Below, piece after piece: positions 52,301 to 58,200 of a stretch of DNA of 64,000 nt. How positions within the stretch are numbered: position 1 is the stretch's first letter; each line of letters begins with the position of its first letter. Both the position numbers and the translations under genes were made by a program. Under the pieces are notes generated by a model. The model was not told where the DNA came from. It ran no database searches and saw nothing but the letters and a program-made list of their open reading frames with translations. The DNA is from Chrysopilus asiliformis (lineage: Eukaryota; Arthropoda; Insecta; Diptera; Rhagionidae): positions 558,001 through 622,000 of the forward strand of contig OZ035963.1 in NCBI GenBank assembly GCA_964034945.1, written 5' to 3'.

Positions 52301-54468
52301 TCCATGTCTCGTTTTTCGCCATATCATAAACAACGTATAATTTTGTCATTAATTGTAATTTCTGATGGCAATAATTTTTTGTATTAATTTTAATATACAT
52401 AAAATCTGTCAGATAATAAAATCAATACAATTAATTTGCAGGGCCAACTCTAAAACTAATTTTTAAACCACCGCGTTCATGCCTGAAAAACTAGAGCTGA
52501 CCCAGCCAAACCATTGCCGAACACTGTCTTCAAACTACCCAAAAAAGATTCTAATATGGCGTAACTACTGTCTCACCGTCTAATCATACTTGCAAATTAC
52601 AATCATATCTAGAATACCAAAAATCAAGTGAAGTATTCACTTATCTCGGATCAATCCTTTGCTGTCTCTTAAATTTATTTCAATTTTTCCTCAATAAATC
52701 CATACTCTTGAACAACTTCTCTATTTTCCAAGAAAATGAAAACTTACATCTCAGATGTTTCATTCTATAGAAACGTAGTTCTTATGCGATAGATGGTTTC
52801 TTCATTACAAAATTTATATCAGTATATGAAAAACACCACCACATGATTTTTACATAAAACTGAATCAACAAAAGCAATTTTGAATATAAAAAATGCCACA
52901 AACTTTCTAGAAAAATGGTTTGTGATTCATCAGAATTTCTCATCAAAATGGATTTTCACCTCGTTTCCAATAAAAGGGATATCCGCTTATCAACCACCAG
53001 CAATAAAAAAAAGTCTGGTGATCCGGGAAAACTCAATCAGTTTTAAGGTTAAGCGAAAAAATGGAAGTTTTTAGAGCCGCTTAATTAAATTTCGTTCAAG
53101 TCACTTGCTCGGATCATCGGTGAAATATTTTTCTGATATTTTCACCATCATCCGAACCTGGCATCAATCAATATGTATTTTTCGGGATTTTTGTAAATGT
53201 GTTTCCATTACACTATTTGGGATAAAGCTATAATCCTTGCAAATTGCCACAAAAGAAACGAACTCAAATCGATGACAGATGGTGCCACATACTCCACCAG
53301 GTACCAAATTCCCTGATATCACAATTTGATCCACATTTAAAAAAACGGGATACCAGCAGAAAAACACCACCCCCATATTGGAACTTTACACAACCGTTTC
53401 GCAACTTTTCTCATAAATATTCACGCAATATTTTTTACACGTGCCATTCAAGGGCCATTTACATTCAAATATATAGAAGAATAATCGACGATTTACATCA
53501 GTTTTAAAATACGTTTTTCTGTTATTTTTATTTATTTTGATTCCCCAGATGCCTTTAATATCAAAATTCCAACTCTTCACGCAGCAGGGTTTTCACGTGA
53601 GAGGAAATAAAAATGAGGTTATGTCGATTTTACATAATTCAAATTTTTTTTCTTCTCTGAATTGACAGTTCCACTAAAATATAAAAGCATTAAAATTTTC
53701 AACGCGAATTCCATTACACCTTATTTGAATATTACTTTGAAACATATTCCGTATAAACTACCGCAATAAATTGGACTTAGATATGCGGTTTAGGTTTTTA
53801 AGTTGTGTTCTATAACATTGCTAGAGAATTATTTTAAAAAAAACAAGAAATTTAAAAACTTTGACAAAATATTGGAAAATTAAAACTCAGCGACAAAAGT
53901 TAAAGACAAAAATCCTTCCAAATCTTCCAAAGCTTTGCAAACATAACGAGTTTTGTATCGAACACACATATTTTAAAAGAAAATATCATTGCAAACTATG
54001 CACGAGAATTTAATAATGTTAGGTAAAGCTACAAGGGAGGAGACTTATTAATTTTAAGAAATCTCCTTCCTCGTCCACATCCTTCTTGGTCAGGTGAGTG
54101 ACAGAGATCATAGCGTTACTCTGATGAGCTCGACCATTGATTCTCAAGAACTTGATGTTTCTTTTCATAAACCCTTTCCGTTTCCTCATTGTTTCCTTTC
54201 CGATGACTCACTGTGAAAAATTCTCCTGCGGCGCTTTTTTGAGGTATTTTATTTGTTTTACATTTGTTTTTTTTTTTTCAATTGTCCAGACAAAAAAAAA
54301 TTTTTTCTTTTAAATTCTTTAAGAATTGTTGAAGCTCTAAAATATATTCTGTGTCCGAAATTCAAAATTTTATTGCAAATCAATCATATATAAACTTTAC
54401 TTACAATAAGTATCTGTAGTCAGTCTATCAATGGTATCCTGCTTTAGTTTTGAATTCTTTTTGCCCAT
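3894..54468 (-). CDS. Frq2: Frequenin / NCS-1-type neuronal calcium sensor, Frq2-like, seven coding exons
   Basis: Spliced minus-strand gene for a 187-residue EF-hand calcium sensor. Family knowledge: Frequenin is a myristoylated presynaptic protein that regulates neurotransmitter release, synapse number, PI4-kinase and the exchange factor Ric8a. Seen here: MGKKNS gives the MGxxxS N-myristoylation signal (G2, S6). EF1 is the usual inactive CPNG form (C38, P39). EF2 loop is D73-E84, EF3 loop D109-E120 and EF4 loop D156-E167. Exon joins are 54405-54468, 12318-12342, 8843-8891, 8610-8699, 5834-5912, 5469-5557 and 3894-4061, all GT/AG with matching phases, total 564 nt. N5, R94, H102, T138, the DDR in EF4 and the C-terminal GGD agree, from memory, with Drosophila Frq2 rather than Frq1. 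The reading frame is intact. In species with a single gene the symbol would simply be Frq. Confidence 0.95.
4062..5468 (-). other. Frequenin intron 6
   Basis: GT/AG intron of 1,407 nt between the EF3 and EF4 exons. It holds an imperfect inverted-repeat element at about 4551-4786; the rest is AT-rich with nothing recognisable. Confidence 0.85.
4551..4786. mobile_element. Imperfect inverted-repeat element (MITE-like)
   Basis: The two ends are imperfect inverted copies. The left end reads GGTTTACATTTGCG then ACGAATTTTATTC. The right end, reverse complemented, reads CGTTTACACCTGAC then GCGAATTTTATTC. It has no coding capacity, and I could not define a target duplication. Confidence 0.4.
5469..5557 (-). 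CDS. Frq2: Frequenin coding exon 6 (EF3)
   Basis: Completes W103 and encodes residues 104-132, [20 protein letters not shown] to QMV. The EF3 loop D109-E120 is canonical, with Gly at loop position 6 and Glu at position 12. The acceptor is AATTTCAG and the donor GTAAGT, phase 0. The 276-nt intron on its 5' side (5558-5833) is among the shortest in the gene. Confidence 0.96.
5834..5912 (-). CDS. Frq2: Frequenin coding exon 5 (rest of EF2)
   Basis: Encodes [19 protein letters not shown] through H102 plus the first base of W103. It finishes the EF2 loop (D77, G78, E84) and the linker to EF3. The acceptor is AAATAG and the donor GTAAGT, phase 1. I91, R94 and H102 are the Frq2-type residues as I recall them; R94 and H102 lie in the region discussed for Ric8a selectivity in the fly protein. 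Confidence 0.95.
6860..6980. repeat. Degenerate AACCAAAACC-rich repeat, copy A
   Basis: Runs of ACCACTAAACC, GGAACCATAACC, AAACCAAAACC and GGACCAAAACCGAACC. A similar plus-orientation stretch lies at about 22620-22760, including AAAACCAGAACC and TTTTAGGAGCTG segments. The shared vocabulary suggests one old dispersed repeat. Confidence 0.4.
7268..7342. mobile_element. Short pogo/Tigger-like MITE fragment
   Basis: It begins CAGTGAAACCTC next to a TA and ends with GAAGGTTCCACTA next to a TA, so the ends are imperfect inverted copies. The 75-bp size and TA flanks fit a decayed pogo-group MITE. No coding sequence. Confidence 0.35.
8610..8699 (-). CDS. Frq2: Frequenin coding exon 4 (start of EF2)
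   Basis: Thirty codons, residues 47-76, from [17 protein letters not shown] to VFDENN. It ends four residues into the EF2 calcium loop (D73, E74, N75, N76). Acceptor TTTATTAG, donor GTAAGT, phase 0 at both ends. An intron that interrupts a calcium-binding loop at a codon boundary would allow in-frame insertions; see the 9-nt candidate at 6344-6352. Confidence 0.95.
8843..8891 (-). CDS. Frq2: Frequenin coding exon 3 (EF1, degenerate)
   Basis: Completes W30 and encodes [16 protein letters not shown], residues 31-46. The CPNG motif is the family hallmark of an EF1 loop that no longer binds calcium. The acceptor is TTGCCAG. The donor is CAG|GTAACT, phase 0 and slightly weaker than the other donors. 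It is separated from the next exon by an intron of only 143 nt. Confidence 0.94.
9082..10145 (-). mobile_element. Tc1/mariner-superfamily, pogo/Tigger-like DNA transposon, internally decayed
   Basis: Perfect 21-bp terminal inverted repeats: CAGTACAATCGCGATTATAT(G) at 9082-9102 and its reverse complement at 10125-10145. TA lies outside each end (9080-9081 and 10146-10147), the expected target duplication. Extra degenerate CATATAATCGCG/CATATAACCGAG motifs sit just inside both ends. At 1,064 bp it is too short for a complete transposase. The minus strand retains only a C-terminal remnant (9744-9974). CAGT...ACTG termini with a TA duplication are typical of pogo/Tigger elements. Confidence 0.85.
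9744..9974 (-). pseudogene. Remnant of pogo/Tigger-like transposase C-terminus
   Basis: A 77-codon minus-strand stretch reads as an acidic segment ([20 protein letters not shown]) followed by [20 protein letters not shown] and a run ending LHRLKK. An acidic hinge followed by a helical TEAIxxLxxAL segment resembles the end of Tigger/jerky-type transposases. One in-frame TAA at 9858-9860, next to a poly-A tract, breaks it. The catalytic DDE region is absent. The assignment rests on position inside TIRs and on motif resemblance. Confidence 0.6.
12318..12342 (-). CDS. Frq2: Frequenin coding exon 2, 25-nt microexon
   Basis: Encodes the rest of F22, then TEKEIRQ and the first two bases of W30. The acceptor is CACTCAG and the donor GTAAGTG, both strong. 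The exon is phase 1 in and phase 2 out, which is exactly what its neighbours need. It lies between an intron of about 42 kb (12343-54404) and one of 3.4 kb (8892-12317). The residues are part of the conserved N-terminal helix that precedes EF1, so skipping it would shift the frame and destroy the protein. Automatic gene callers commonly miss exons this short. Confidence 0.93.
12968..13022. mobile_element. Isolated pogo-like terminal fragment
   Basis: ACAGTGCACGCTCGATATAA followed by GAACTCTCGATACAGT resembles the end of a CAGT-type element of the pogo group. I see no matching second terminus nearby. Confidence 0.3.
13140..13202 (-). repeat. GGGCTGT..AAAATACGTCA repeat family, copy 1
   Basis: On the minus strand it reads GGACTGTTGATAAAATACGT followed by CACATTTTT. 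It shares the core CTGTNGATAAAATACGTCAC with 31734-31758 and weaker versions near 41012 and 48441. A repeat opening GGGGCTGTCCATAAAxTACG is familiar from insect genomes; its class is not clear here. Confidence 0.55.
13203..15683. other. Intronic stretch without recognisable genes
   Basis: AT-rich sequence with GATA-like simple repeat (about 13610-13665) and a TATATATATATA tract near 15166. Open frames are short and chance-like. No RNA gene or transposon terminus identified. Confidence 0.6.
15763..16176. repeat. Inner inverted repeat with perfect 39-bp arms
   Basis: Arms at 15763-15801 and 16138-16176 are perfect reverse complements over 39 bp; the left arm begins CATATCGCACATGGTCCCGT and ends GTATCTCAAAA. 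The 336-bp spacer is AT-rich and non-coding. The outer part of the arms (CATATCGCACATG) resembles the motif of the enclosing element (CATATCGTGTGCAC), so this may be an internal duplication-inversion or a nested related element. Confidence 0.75.
16401..16615 (-). mobile_element. tRNA-derived SINE
   Basis: Minus strand. TGGCTCAGTCAGTTAAG fits the RNA polymerase III A box and GGTTCAAATCC fits the B box, spaced as in a tRNA (about 16505-16580). A tRNA-unrelated body follows and ends in a ten-A tail (T run at 16401-16410). The acceptor stem does not pair, so this is not a working tRNA. GAAAAC occurs outside both proposed ends (16395-16400 and 16614-16619), a possible short target duplication. It interrupts the larger palindrome-array element. 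Confidence 0.65.
17116..17168. repeat. Near-perfect palindrome with CCCAAACAGCATTTATGTCA arms
   Basis: The sequence folds on an AACGTT centre. Left arm ATACCCAAACAGAATTTAT, right arm (reverse complement) ATACCCAAACAGCATTTAT, one mismatch, then ACTAACG against GTCAACG. Related arms occur at 2767-2856 and, more weakly, at 1022-1122. Likely a very short foldback-type MITE. Confidence 0.6.
17171..24940. other. Intronic stretch without recognisable genes
   Basis: About 7.8 kb with only short open frames, none resembling a known protein. Contains a degenerate AACC-rich repeat (about 22620-22760) and CCTCGGATGCATTTTT-like phrases (17360-17450 and 22430-22520) that look like traces of one old repeat. 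Confidence 0.6.
24940..25090. repeat. GTCT microsatellite-bearing dispersed repeat fragment
   Basis: TTCTGTCTGTCAGTCTGTCT lies at about 24990, after ATGTATATAAAATACATT and before a non-coding stretch. Microsatellites of this GTCY type recur at 29263, 34316 and 36113 (opposite strand in the last two), embedded in dispersed repeats. Confidence 0.5.
25091..29000. other. Intronic stretch without recognisable genes
   Basis: Apart from the duplication at 26139-26325, I see only AT-rich sequence and short unconvincing open frames. No transposon termini found. Confidence 0.55.
26139..26325. repeat. Diverged tandem duplication
   Basis: GTATCTCTAACGGTTCTCAA near 26151 recurs as GTATCTTTAACGGTTCTCGA near 26270, each followed by a TATCTTT/TATTTG and A/T-rich tail. 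The unit is about 120 bp. Confidence 0.5.
29115..29219. repeat. Inverted repeat with GAAAAAATTGGCCTTC arms
   Basis: TGAAAAAATTGGCCTTC at about 29117 is matched by the reverse complement of GAAGGCCAATTTTTTCA near 29201; the flanking GCAAC also pairs. Just upstream is AGGGTGACCATACG (about 28995), a phrase familiar from short animal DNA-transposon remnants. Confidence 0.5.
29255..29800. repeat. Dispersed repeat with (GTCT)n head and CGGCTGAACCGATTG motif
   Basis: A GTCT run at 29263-29285 is followed by CACGCAAAAACGGCTGAACC and GATTGACTTGAAATTTGGC. A related phrase, GAGCCGATTGGCCTGAAATT, occurs at about 29748. Phrases of the type 'GAACCGATTxxxxTGAAATTTGG' are common in insect dispersed repeats. 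The block is split by the MITE at 29366-29637. Confidence 0.6.
29366..29637. mobile_element. 272-bp MITE with CACTCAGAAAAATG termini
   Basis: Perfect 14-bp terminal inverted repeats (CACTCAGAAAAATG at 29366-29379 and its reverse complement at 29624-29637). TA flanks each side, consistent with a TA duplication. The interior is more GC-rich than its surroundings and repeats AGGTCAACT several times (near 29382, 29461 and 29535). It has no transposase and sits inside an older dispersed repeat. TA duplication points to the Tc1/mariner group, not proven. Confidence 0.75.
30323..30814. mobile_element. Mini-me-like dispersed repeat, copy A
   Basis: Shares ordered blocks with 33938-34519: AAAACATAATAAAAGC and AATTGCCA, TTGGATTTTGATGTAT, AATCATATTCTAA, AAAATTTCAAGTCTCTAGCT, a short GGACCGACCGACGGA tract, and GCGTTACAAACGGTA. 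Its tail folds as TATACT...AGTATAAAAA. The layout (GTCY microsatellite followed by a TATACC/GGTATA stem) resembles dipteran mini-me elements. Non-coding. Confidence 0.7.
31425..31733 (+). pseudogene. Decayed protein-coding sequence, unknown origin
   Basis: Opens ATG at 31425 as MDEDEINK, then hits TGA at 31452. Shifting frame by two bases continues LRAEF, a TAA at 31466, then about 63 codons including [40 protein letters not shown] and [14 protein letters not shown] follows at 31658, and the same frame carries on as [20 protein letters not shown] before the GGGGCTGTC repeat begins at 31734. The mixed, charged, low-bias composition is unlike the AT-driven chance frames nearby. One frameshift and two stops indicate a relic. 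I do not recognise the protein; it may come from a transposon or a captured gene fragment. Confidence 0.4.
31734..31892 (+). repeat. GGGCTGT..AAAATACGTCA repeat family, copy 2
   Basis: Begins GGGGCTGTCGATAAAATACG and TCACGC. The far end, reverse complemented, reads AAGTCCAGAAATACGTTACA, an imperfect inverted version of the start, so this copy looks like a complete MITE of about 159 bp. Confidence 0.55.
31900..33930. other. Intronic stretch without recognisable genes
   Basis: Contains a GATGATGATGATG tract near 32198 and otherwise AT-rich sequence. Nothing coding or RNA-like recognised. Confidence 0.6.
33938..34519. mobile_element. Mini-me-like dispersed repeat, copy B
   Basis: Second copy of the family at 30323-30814, with the same block order but a much longer (RGAC)n microsatellite (34316-34385). 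The tail folds as TATACCC...GGGTATAAAAA. ACCCGTATGGTGA at 33983-33995 is a perfect 13-bp inverted match to 34501-34513, giving terminal-repeat-like ends. GGGGGTACCCCCC (about 34190) is a local palindrome absent from copy A. Confidence 0.75.
34316..34385. repeat. (GACA/GGAC)n microsatellite
   Basis: About 70 bp of alternating CAGACAGA and CGGACGGA units. Read in frame it gives a meaningless T-D-R-Q repeat. It is part of the mini-me-like copy B. Confidence 0.9.
35790..36095 (+). pseudogene. Possible decayed protein-coding sequence, unknown origin
   Basis: A frame without ATG runs about 62 codons to TAA near 35967: [40 protein letters not shown], then [13 protein letters not shown]. In another frame it continues [18 protein letters not shown], a stop, and [20 protein letters not shown]. 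Stretches near 35560-35680 ([20 protein letters not shown]) may belong to the same relic. The helical, mixed composition is suggestive, but chance is possible. No family recognised. A (GACA)n tract follows at 36113-36129. Confidence 0.3.
36113..36130. repeat. (GACA)n microsatellite
   Basis: ACAGACAGACAGACAGACAG-type run, the same motif as the tracts in the dispersed repeats at 24990, 29263 and 34316. No mini-me-like body was recognised around it. Confidence 0.7.
36140..41011. other. Intronic stretch without recognisable genes
   Basis: Only short open frames with no recognisable product, and no transposon termini seen. GACAGCCCC near 39422 may be a worn end of the GGGGCTGTC repeat family. Confidence 0.55.
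41012..41150 (+). repeat. GGGCTGT..AAAATACGTCA repeat family, copy 3
   Basis: GGGGCTGTCCAGAAAATACA followed by TCC and a GGGGGCAGGGG tract. The G-rich segment after the opening is typical of these repeats. The far end is not resolved. Confidence 0.5.
41150..48430. other. Intronic stretch without recognisable genes
   Basis: A somewhat more GC-rich patch at 46400-47200 gives overlapping open frames on both strands with no recognisable domain. A short CT run lies near 42283. I see nothing else. Confidence 0.5.
48395..48462 (-). repeat. GGGCTGT..AAAATACGTCA repeat family, copy 4
   Basis: On the minus strand GGGCTATGCATAAAATACGT then CATCCCCCTTTTT. The same opening and following C/T-rich segment as the other copies. 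Confidence 0.5.
48463..54404. other. Intronic stretch without recognisable genes, 5'-proximal part of intron 1
   Basis: AT-rich, with a (TG)n tract at about 52037-52061. No coding or RNA gene recognised. Being closest to coding exon 1, it is a reasonable place for regulatory elements, but no specific site can be supported. Confidence 0.5.
52037..52061. repeat. (TG)n microsatellite
   Basis: GTGTGTGTGTGTGTTTGTGTG run, 25 bp with one interruption. Confidence 0.85.
54405..54468 (-). CDS. Frq2: Frequenin coding exon 1 (start codon)
   Basis: Encodes residues 1-21 and the first base of F22, beginning [16 protein letters not shown] and ending in DTY. The ATG follows CAAC, a good insect start context, and G2 is positioned for myristoylation. 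The donor is GTAAGT immediately after the exon, phase 1. A possible acceptor (GTTAG) lies about 18 nt upstream of the ATG on the coding strand, so this exon may carry a short piece of 5' UTR joined to an upstream noncoding exon. N at residue 5 fits the Frq2 form. Confidence 0.95.
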
Positions 54469-57400
54469 GTTGCCAAAATTCTTGCTAACAGGATTCTCCT
54501 ATTAAAAATTAATTGAGAGGAAAAAACAAAAAACAGAACTTTCCTAAGAAAAAACTTAGAACTCTAACTGAGAGCAAAATTAGTGTTAAAAAAGGTCACT
54601 TAGCACCAACACATATCTGTTATTATATATTTTTATTAATCTTATTTTCTTTTAGAATTTTTTTAATCAAATTTCTCTAATATAAACGCTCTATTAGACA
54701 AATTGTAATAATTTCTGTATCCCTCGAAAAATTTATTTTTCAGAAAATTTTTCTTCACTTCACTTTCACTTCTTTGATTTTATTTTAATAAAATTTCGTG
54801 TTGAAAATTTTTTTTTCTTCCTTGTCGGTATAAATATTTTTTTTTATTTTTCAAGGGACAAGAGTTTTCACTTAGATAAACTTGTCAAAGGAAAATGCAA
54901 CATATATTTTAAGTCACTCACTTAGATTTTTTCATTCACTGAAATTTTTTCCGTGTTTTTTTTCTATACTTTTGTTTGGGATTCTCCTATCTATATACTA
55001 TAAAAAAAAAACCAAATCCTTTTGCACGTTTCAGGTGGTTACATCAGTTTTAAGTAATTCACACCAACCATAATAAATACAGGTAGTACAATAAGGCAAC
55101 AACATGAAAAAACTTGGATTTAATATAGAAACGAGACTGCTTTAACATCACTAGCAATACTTCTTTTAGACATTTATCTAGAGCTACCACAGAGATACAT
55201 GGATGATACACAGAAAAAAATATGCAAGAAAAACTTGAAATTTTGCAATTCAATGTAGCGCGACGCTTGGACGAGCAGAAAAACACGATTTCCACCCCTA
55301 GAGGAGATTTTAAGGGAGATTTTTCGTTTTTATATGTTTACCATAAATGCTAAACGAGTAAAAAGATAAGGTATTATGGTTTAGGGTTTAAGCCCTTCTT
55401 TTACACATCTCAATGTGTGTTGATAAAATACACGTTTTCATCAGATTGAATTCTATTGCAGTAATGGAAGTTTATGAGGAGTGCAAACAGAAGAATTCTC
55501 CCCCGGATTTTAAGGGAAGCGGGTAGAAATTGGTAGATACGCCACTGTAAATGTGATCCTGGAATTCTAGGGATATTCAGCACACAAACATTGTTTTTTT
55601 TTACTACTTTATTGGTAATTCACTCAATATTCACCTCTTTTGACGCAACTTTCTTATATCTTTCTGACATAATTGAGTGTACTCTTGAAATTGTACAGAA
55701 GCACTAAAGAACTCGGGAAAATTTCGAACAAATCCGTTTTTTAACCAAAGTTGAAACCCGTACTTGAACCGGTCTTTCTCTTCTCCCCCATACAAATAGA
55801 AAACTCTTTTGCGATTTTCTGGAAAATGGCTCACTTTAATAAAGGTTAATGGGTTATGTTTGCCTGCAGTCTCTGGAGAAATCGATTTTTTTTTACAAAT
55901 TCTTCAAGTTCTCGATTTTTTCTCTCAAAAGATTAAGTTTATCGGATATTTTGCCGATGTTATGCCGTTTTAAGATAATGTGTGCAGTCGGATTGCAGTC
56001 GGAAACTTTGTCACAAATCATAAGTTTTCCTGAATAATTTTAGAACTACCTGATTTTTTTACAATTTAAAAAAACTGTCATTCACCGAGAGGCTAACAAA
56101 CTTTCTAATGCTGATAAATGCAAACTCTTAACAGACCCAAGGAAAACAGAAAACTTAAACTTTTTAGTACCTACACTTAAAACGAGAAACTTAAGAGTTT
56201 TTCAGAAACAACACTGAAGAAATATGTACTTAAAATCAGCGTAAATTTTTATTAATTTTACGATTATATCTCCACTAATGACCATTAAAATTCTCTAAAG
56301 AAAAACAGATTTCAAAGTTTTGTTATTAAGAATTACTTAAAAAACTTTTTTAAGTGGAAAAAATAAACGTTAAACCTTCACGTTTTGTCATTTTTTTTTT
56401 GCTTGATTATTTCAAGAACGGAATTGAATTTTAATGTTGTTAAGAATAAGGGGAAATTTCAATAACAAAAGGATTTAATTGAATGGAGATTTTATTTTAA
56501 TTGTAAAGAAAGTTTTTTGAACAGCATGTTTTGATGTAAAAAAAAAGTTTTCTATGAAGTTTGTAAGGTTTTATAGAGGTTAAGTCAGATACCTCCACCC
56601 CTTCCGCTTCGTGAAAGTGGAACTAAGAATAAGTATTATTAATACAAATATTATTCATTCCCAATAAAACCAAAGTTTCTTACTTAAATATTATTTCTCC
56701 ATGGCACTCATATTTATTTATTTTTATTCGCCTAAACAAACATTGCGTGCGCGTTTTGGGAACATTCAAAAATAATTTATGGAAAATTAATCGTAATCAC
56801 TCAGTACACACTCGTCAGTTACAAAAAAAAGTGCTGGAAAAATGAACATTTAATACCTTTTTTTTGTTAAGTTTTTAGCCATTAATGCAATTTGTCACTG
56901 GCTTCGATTCCCATCACATAAGGACATATGAGGACGACAATATCGTGTCATTTTGTGAACGTTGTTCACTTTTATTGCTCTCCCTGCTTATGTCATGAAA
57001 AATCGTCGTGTCTGACATATTTGCTCAACATGCAACCAAAATCAACCCTTAGCATTCCTTGTCCTCTTCTCTCCTTTCGATCAAAGTTCACGAGGGATTT
57101 GCACGGAAAAACAACTAAAGGAGGAGCGGGGAGCAAACGTTTTTCCAATACGTATATGCCCCCAGCGGATGTACATCGACTATTCAAGGAGTCTTGAAGC
57201 CCACAAAGTCTCGCAATATAGATTTCAATCTTTTTCACACGTGCGAAAGTGTCTCTAACGGTGCGATGATCATGGAATTGCAACACCATTCTCTCGGCAG
57301 TCAGTCTTATTCAGTGCATTCAGAATGAAAAAGTTTCCACATTCTCATGAGACTGTGTTAATCCTGCTTGAGGATATATGATGCTTTGCCTATCCCCAAA

Positions 57401-58118
57401 CATAGCTATACTATATGAAAATATGAAAAAGGATAAGAAACGACGACCTACATATGCTACCTGTTGTAGTTCTCATCATCATCAGAACTCTCCTTAAGGA
57501 TAGCACGACCACATCACCACCCTAGCAAAAGGCAAGACCCGACTTCAGCATGCAGACTAATCCACTTTACTTAAACTCTTATTGCACTTTGGATTCTGTC
57601 CTTCACCTCACCTATAGGACTTTTAGTCGACGTTATCGATCAGAAAGGATTCAACGATCCGGGCAACCGACGTCAACATTCCATGCTATTCTTTGACTAA
57701 TCTTTGGAAACAGGACAATTCAACGACCAAGCGGACGTGAATAAATGCTGATGGAACGGCGTGTAATGTCAGGAAATTGCTCTTAGCAAATTAATTACAA
57801 GTGAGAAAATTTTATCGACTATCATGGGGTATAAGGATCATCGTTAAGAATGCGCTCAGTCACTTCCACTTCGATTTTCACACAAATATCAGTAAAACTA
57901 AGGCCATTAAGCAGTTGAACAGGAATTCGTTGAAATCGAATCGAGTTAGTTTCGAAAAGATACGAATTCGTGAAATTAAAATTTCAAACTTGTTGTCCTA
58001 TTTAGCGTGAGAAATTCTAAATTAAGGCGACGTTCATAATTAAGTTTTGGATAATTGTTGGGAAAATTTATATTTCTCCACGTTAGATGACGGCAAGAAG
58101 AAGAAACCCCTTTTTCTT

Positions 58119-58200
58119 ATGAAACACGATTGGATTTATGATTGGAATTCGTGAAACACTATTGGATTCACGATCAAAGCTTCTGAAACACAATTATCTG
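58119..58200. repeat. Short tandem repeat, GAAACAC-ATTGGATT units
   Basis: ATGAAACACGATTGGATTTA, GTGAAACACTATTGGATTCA and CTGAAACACAATTA follow one another at about 31-33-bp spacing. Confidence 0.5.

Larger units (their letters stand above)
12343..54404 (-). other. Frequenin intron 1, about 42 kb
   Basis: Bounded by a GTAAGT donor after coding exon 1 and a CACTCAG acceptor before the microexon. It contains most of the mobile elements in this window. I found no intact nested gene, though two decayed reading frames occur at 31.4 and 35.8 kb. Large first introns are common in insect neuronal genes and often hold enhancers, but none can be pinpointed by eye. Confidence 0.85.
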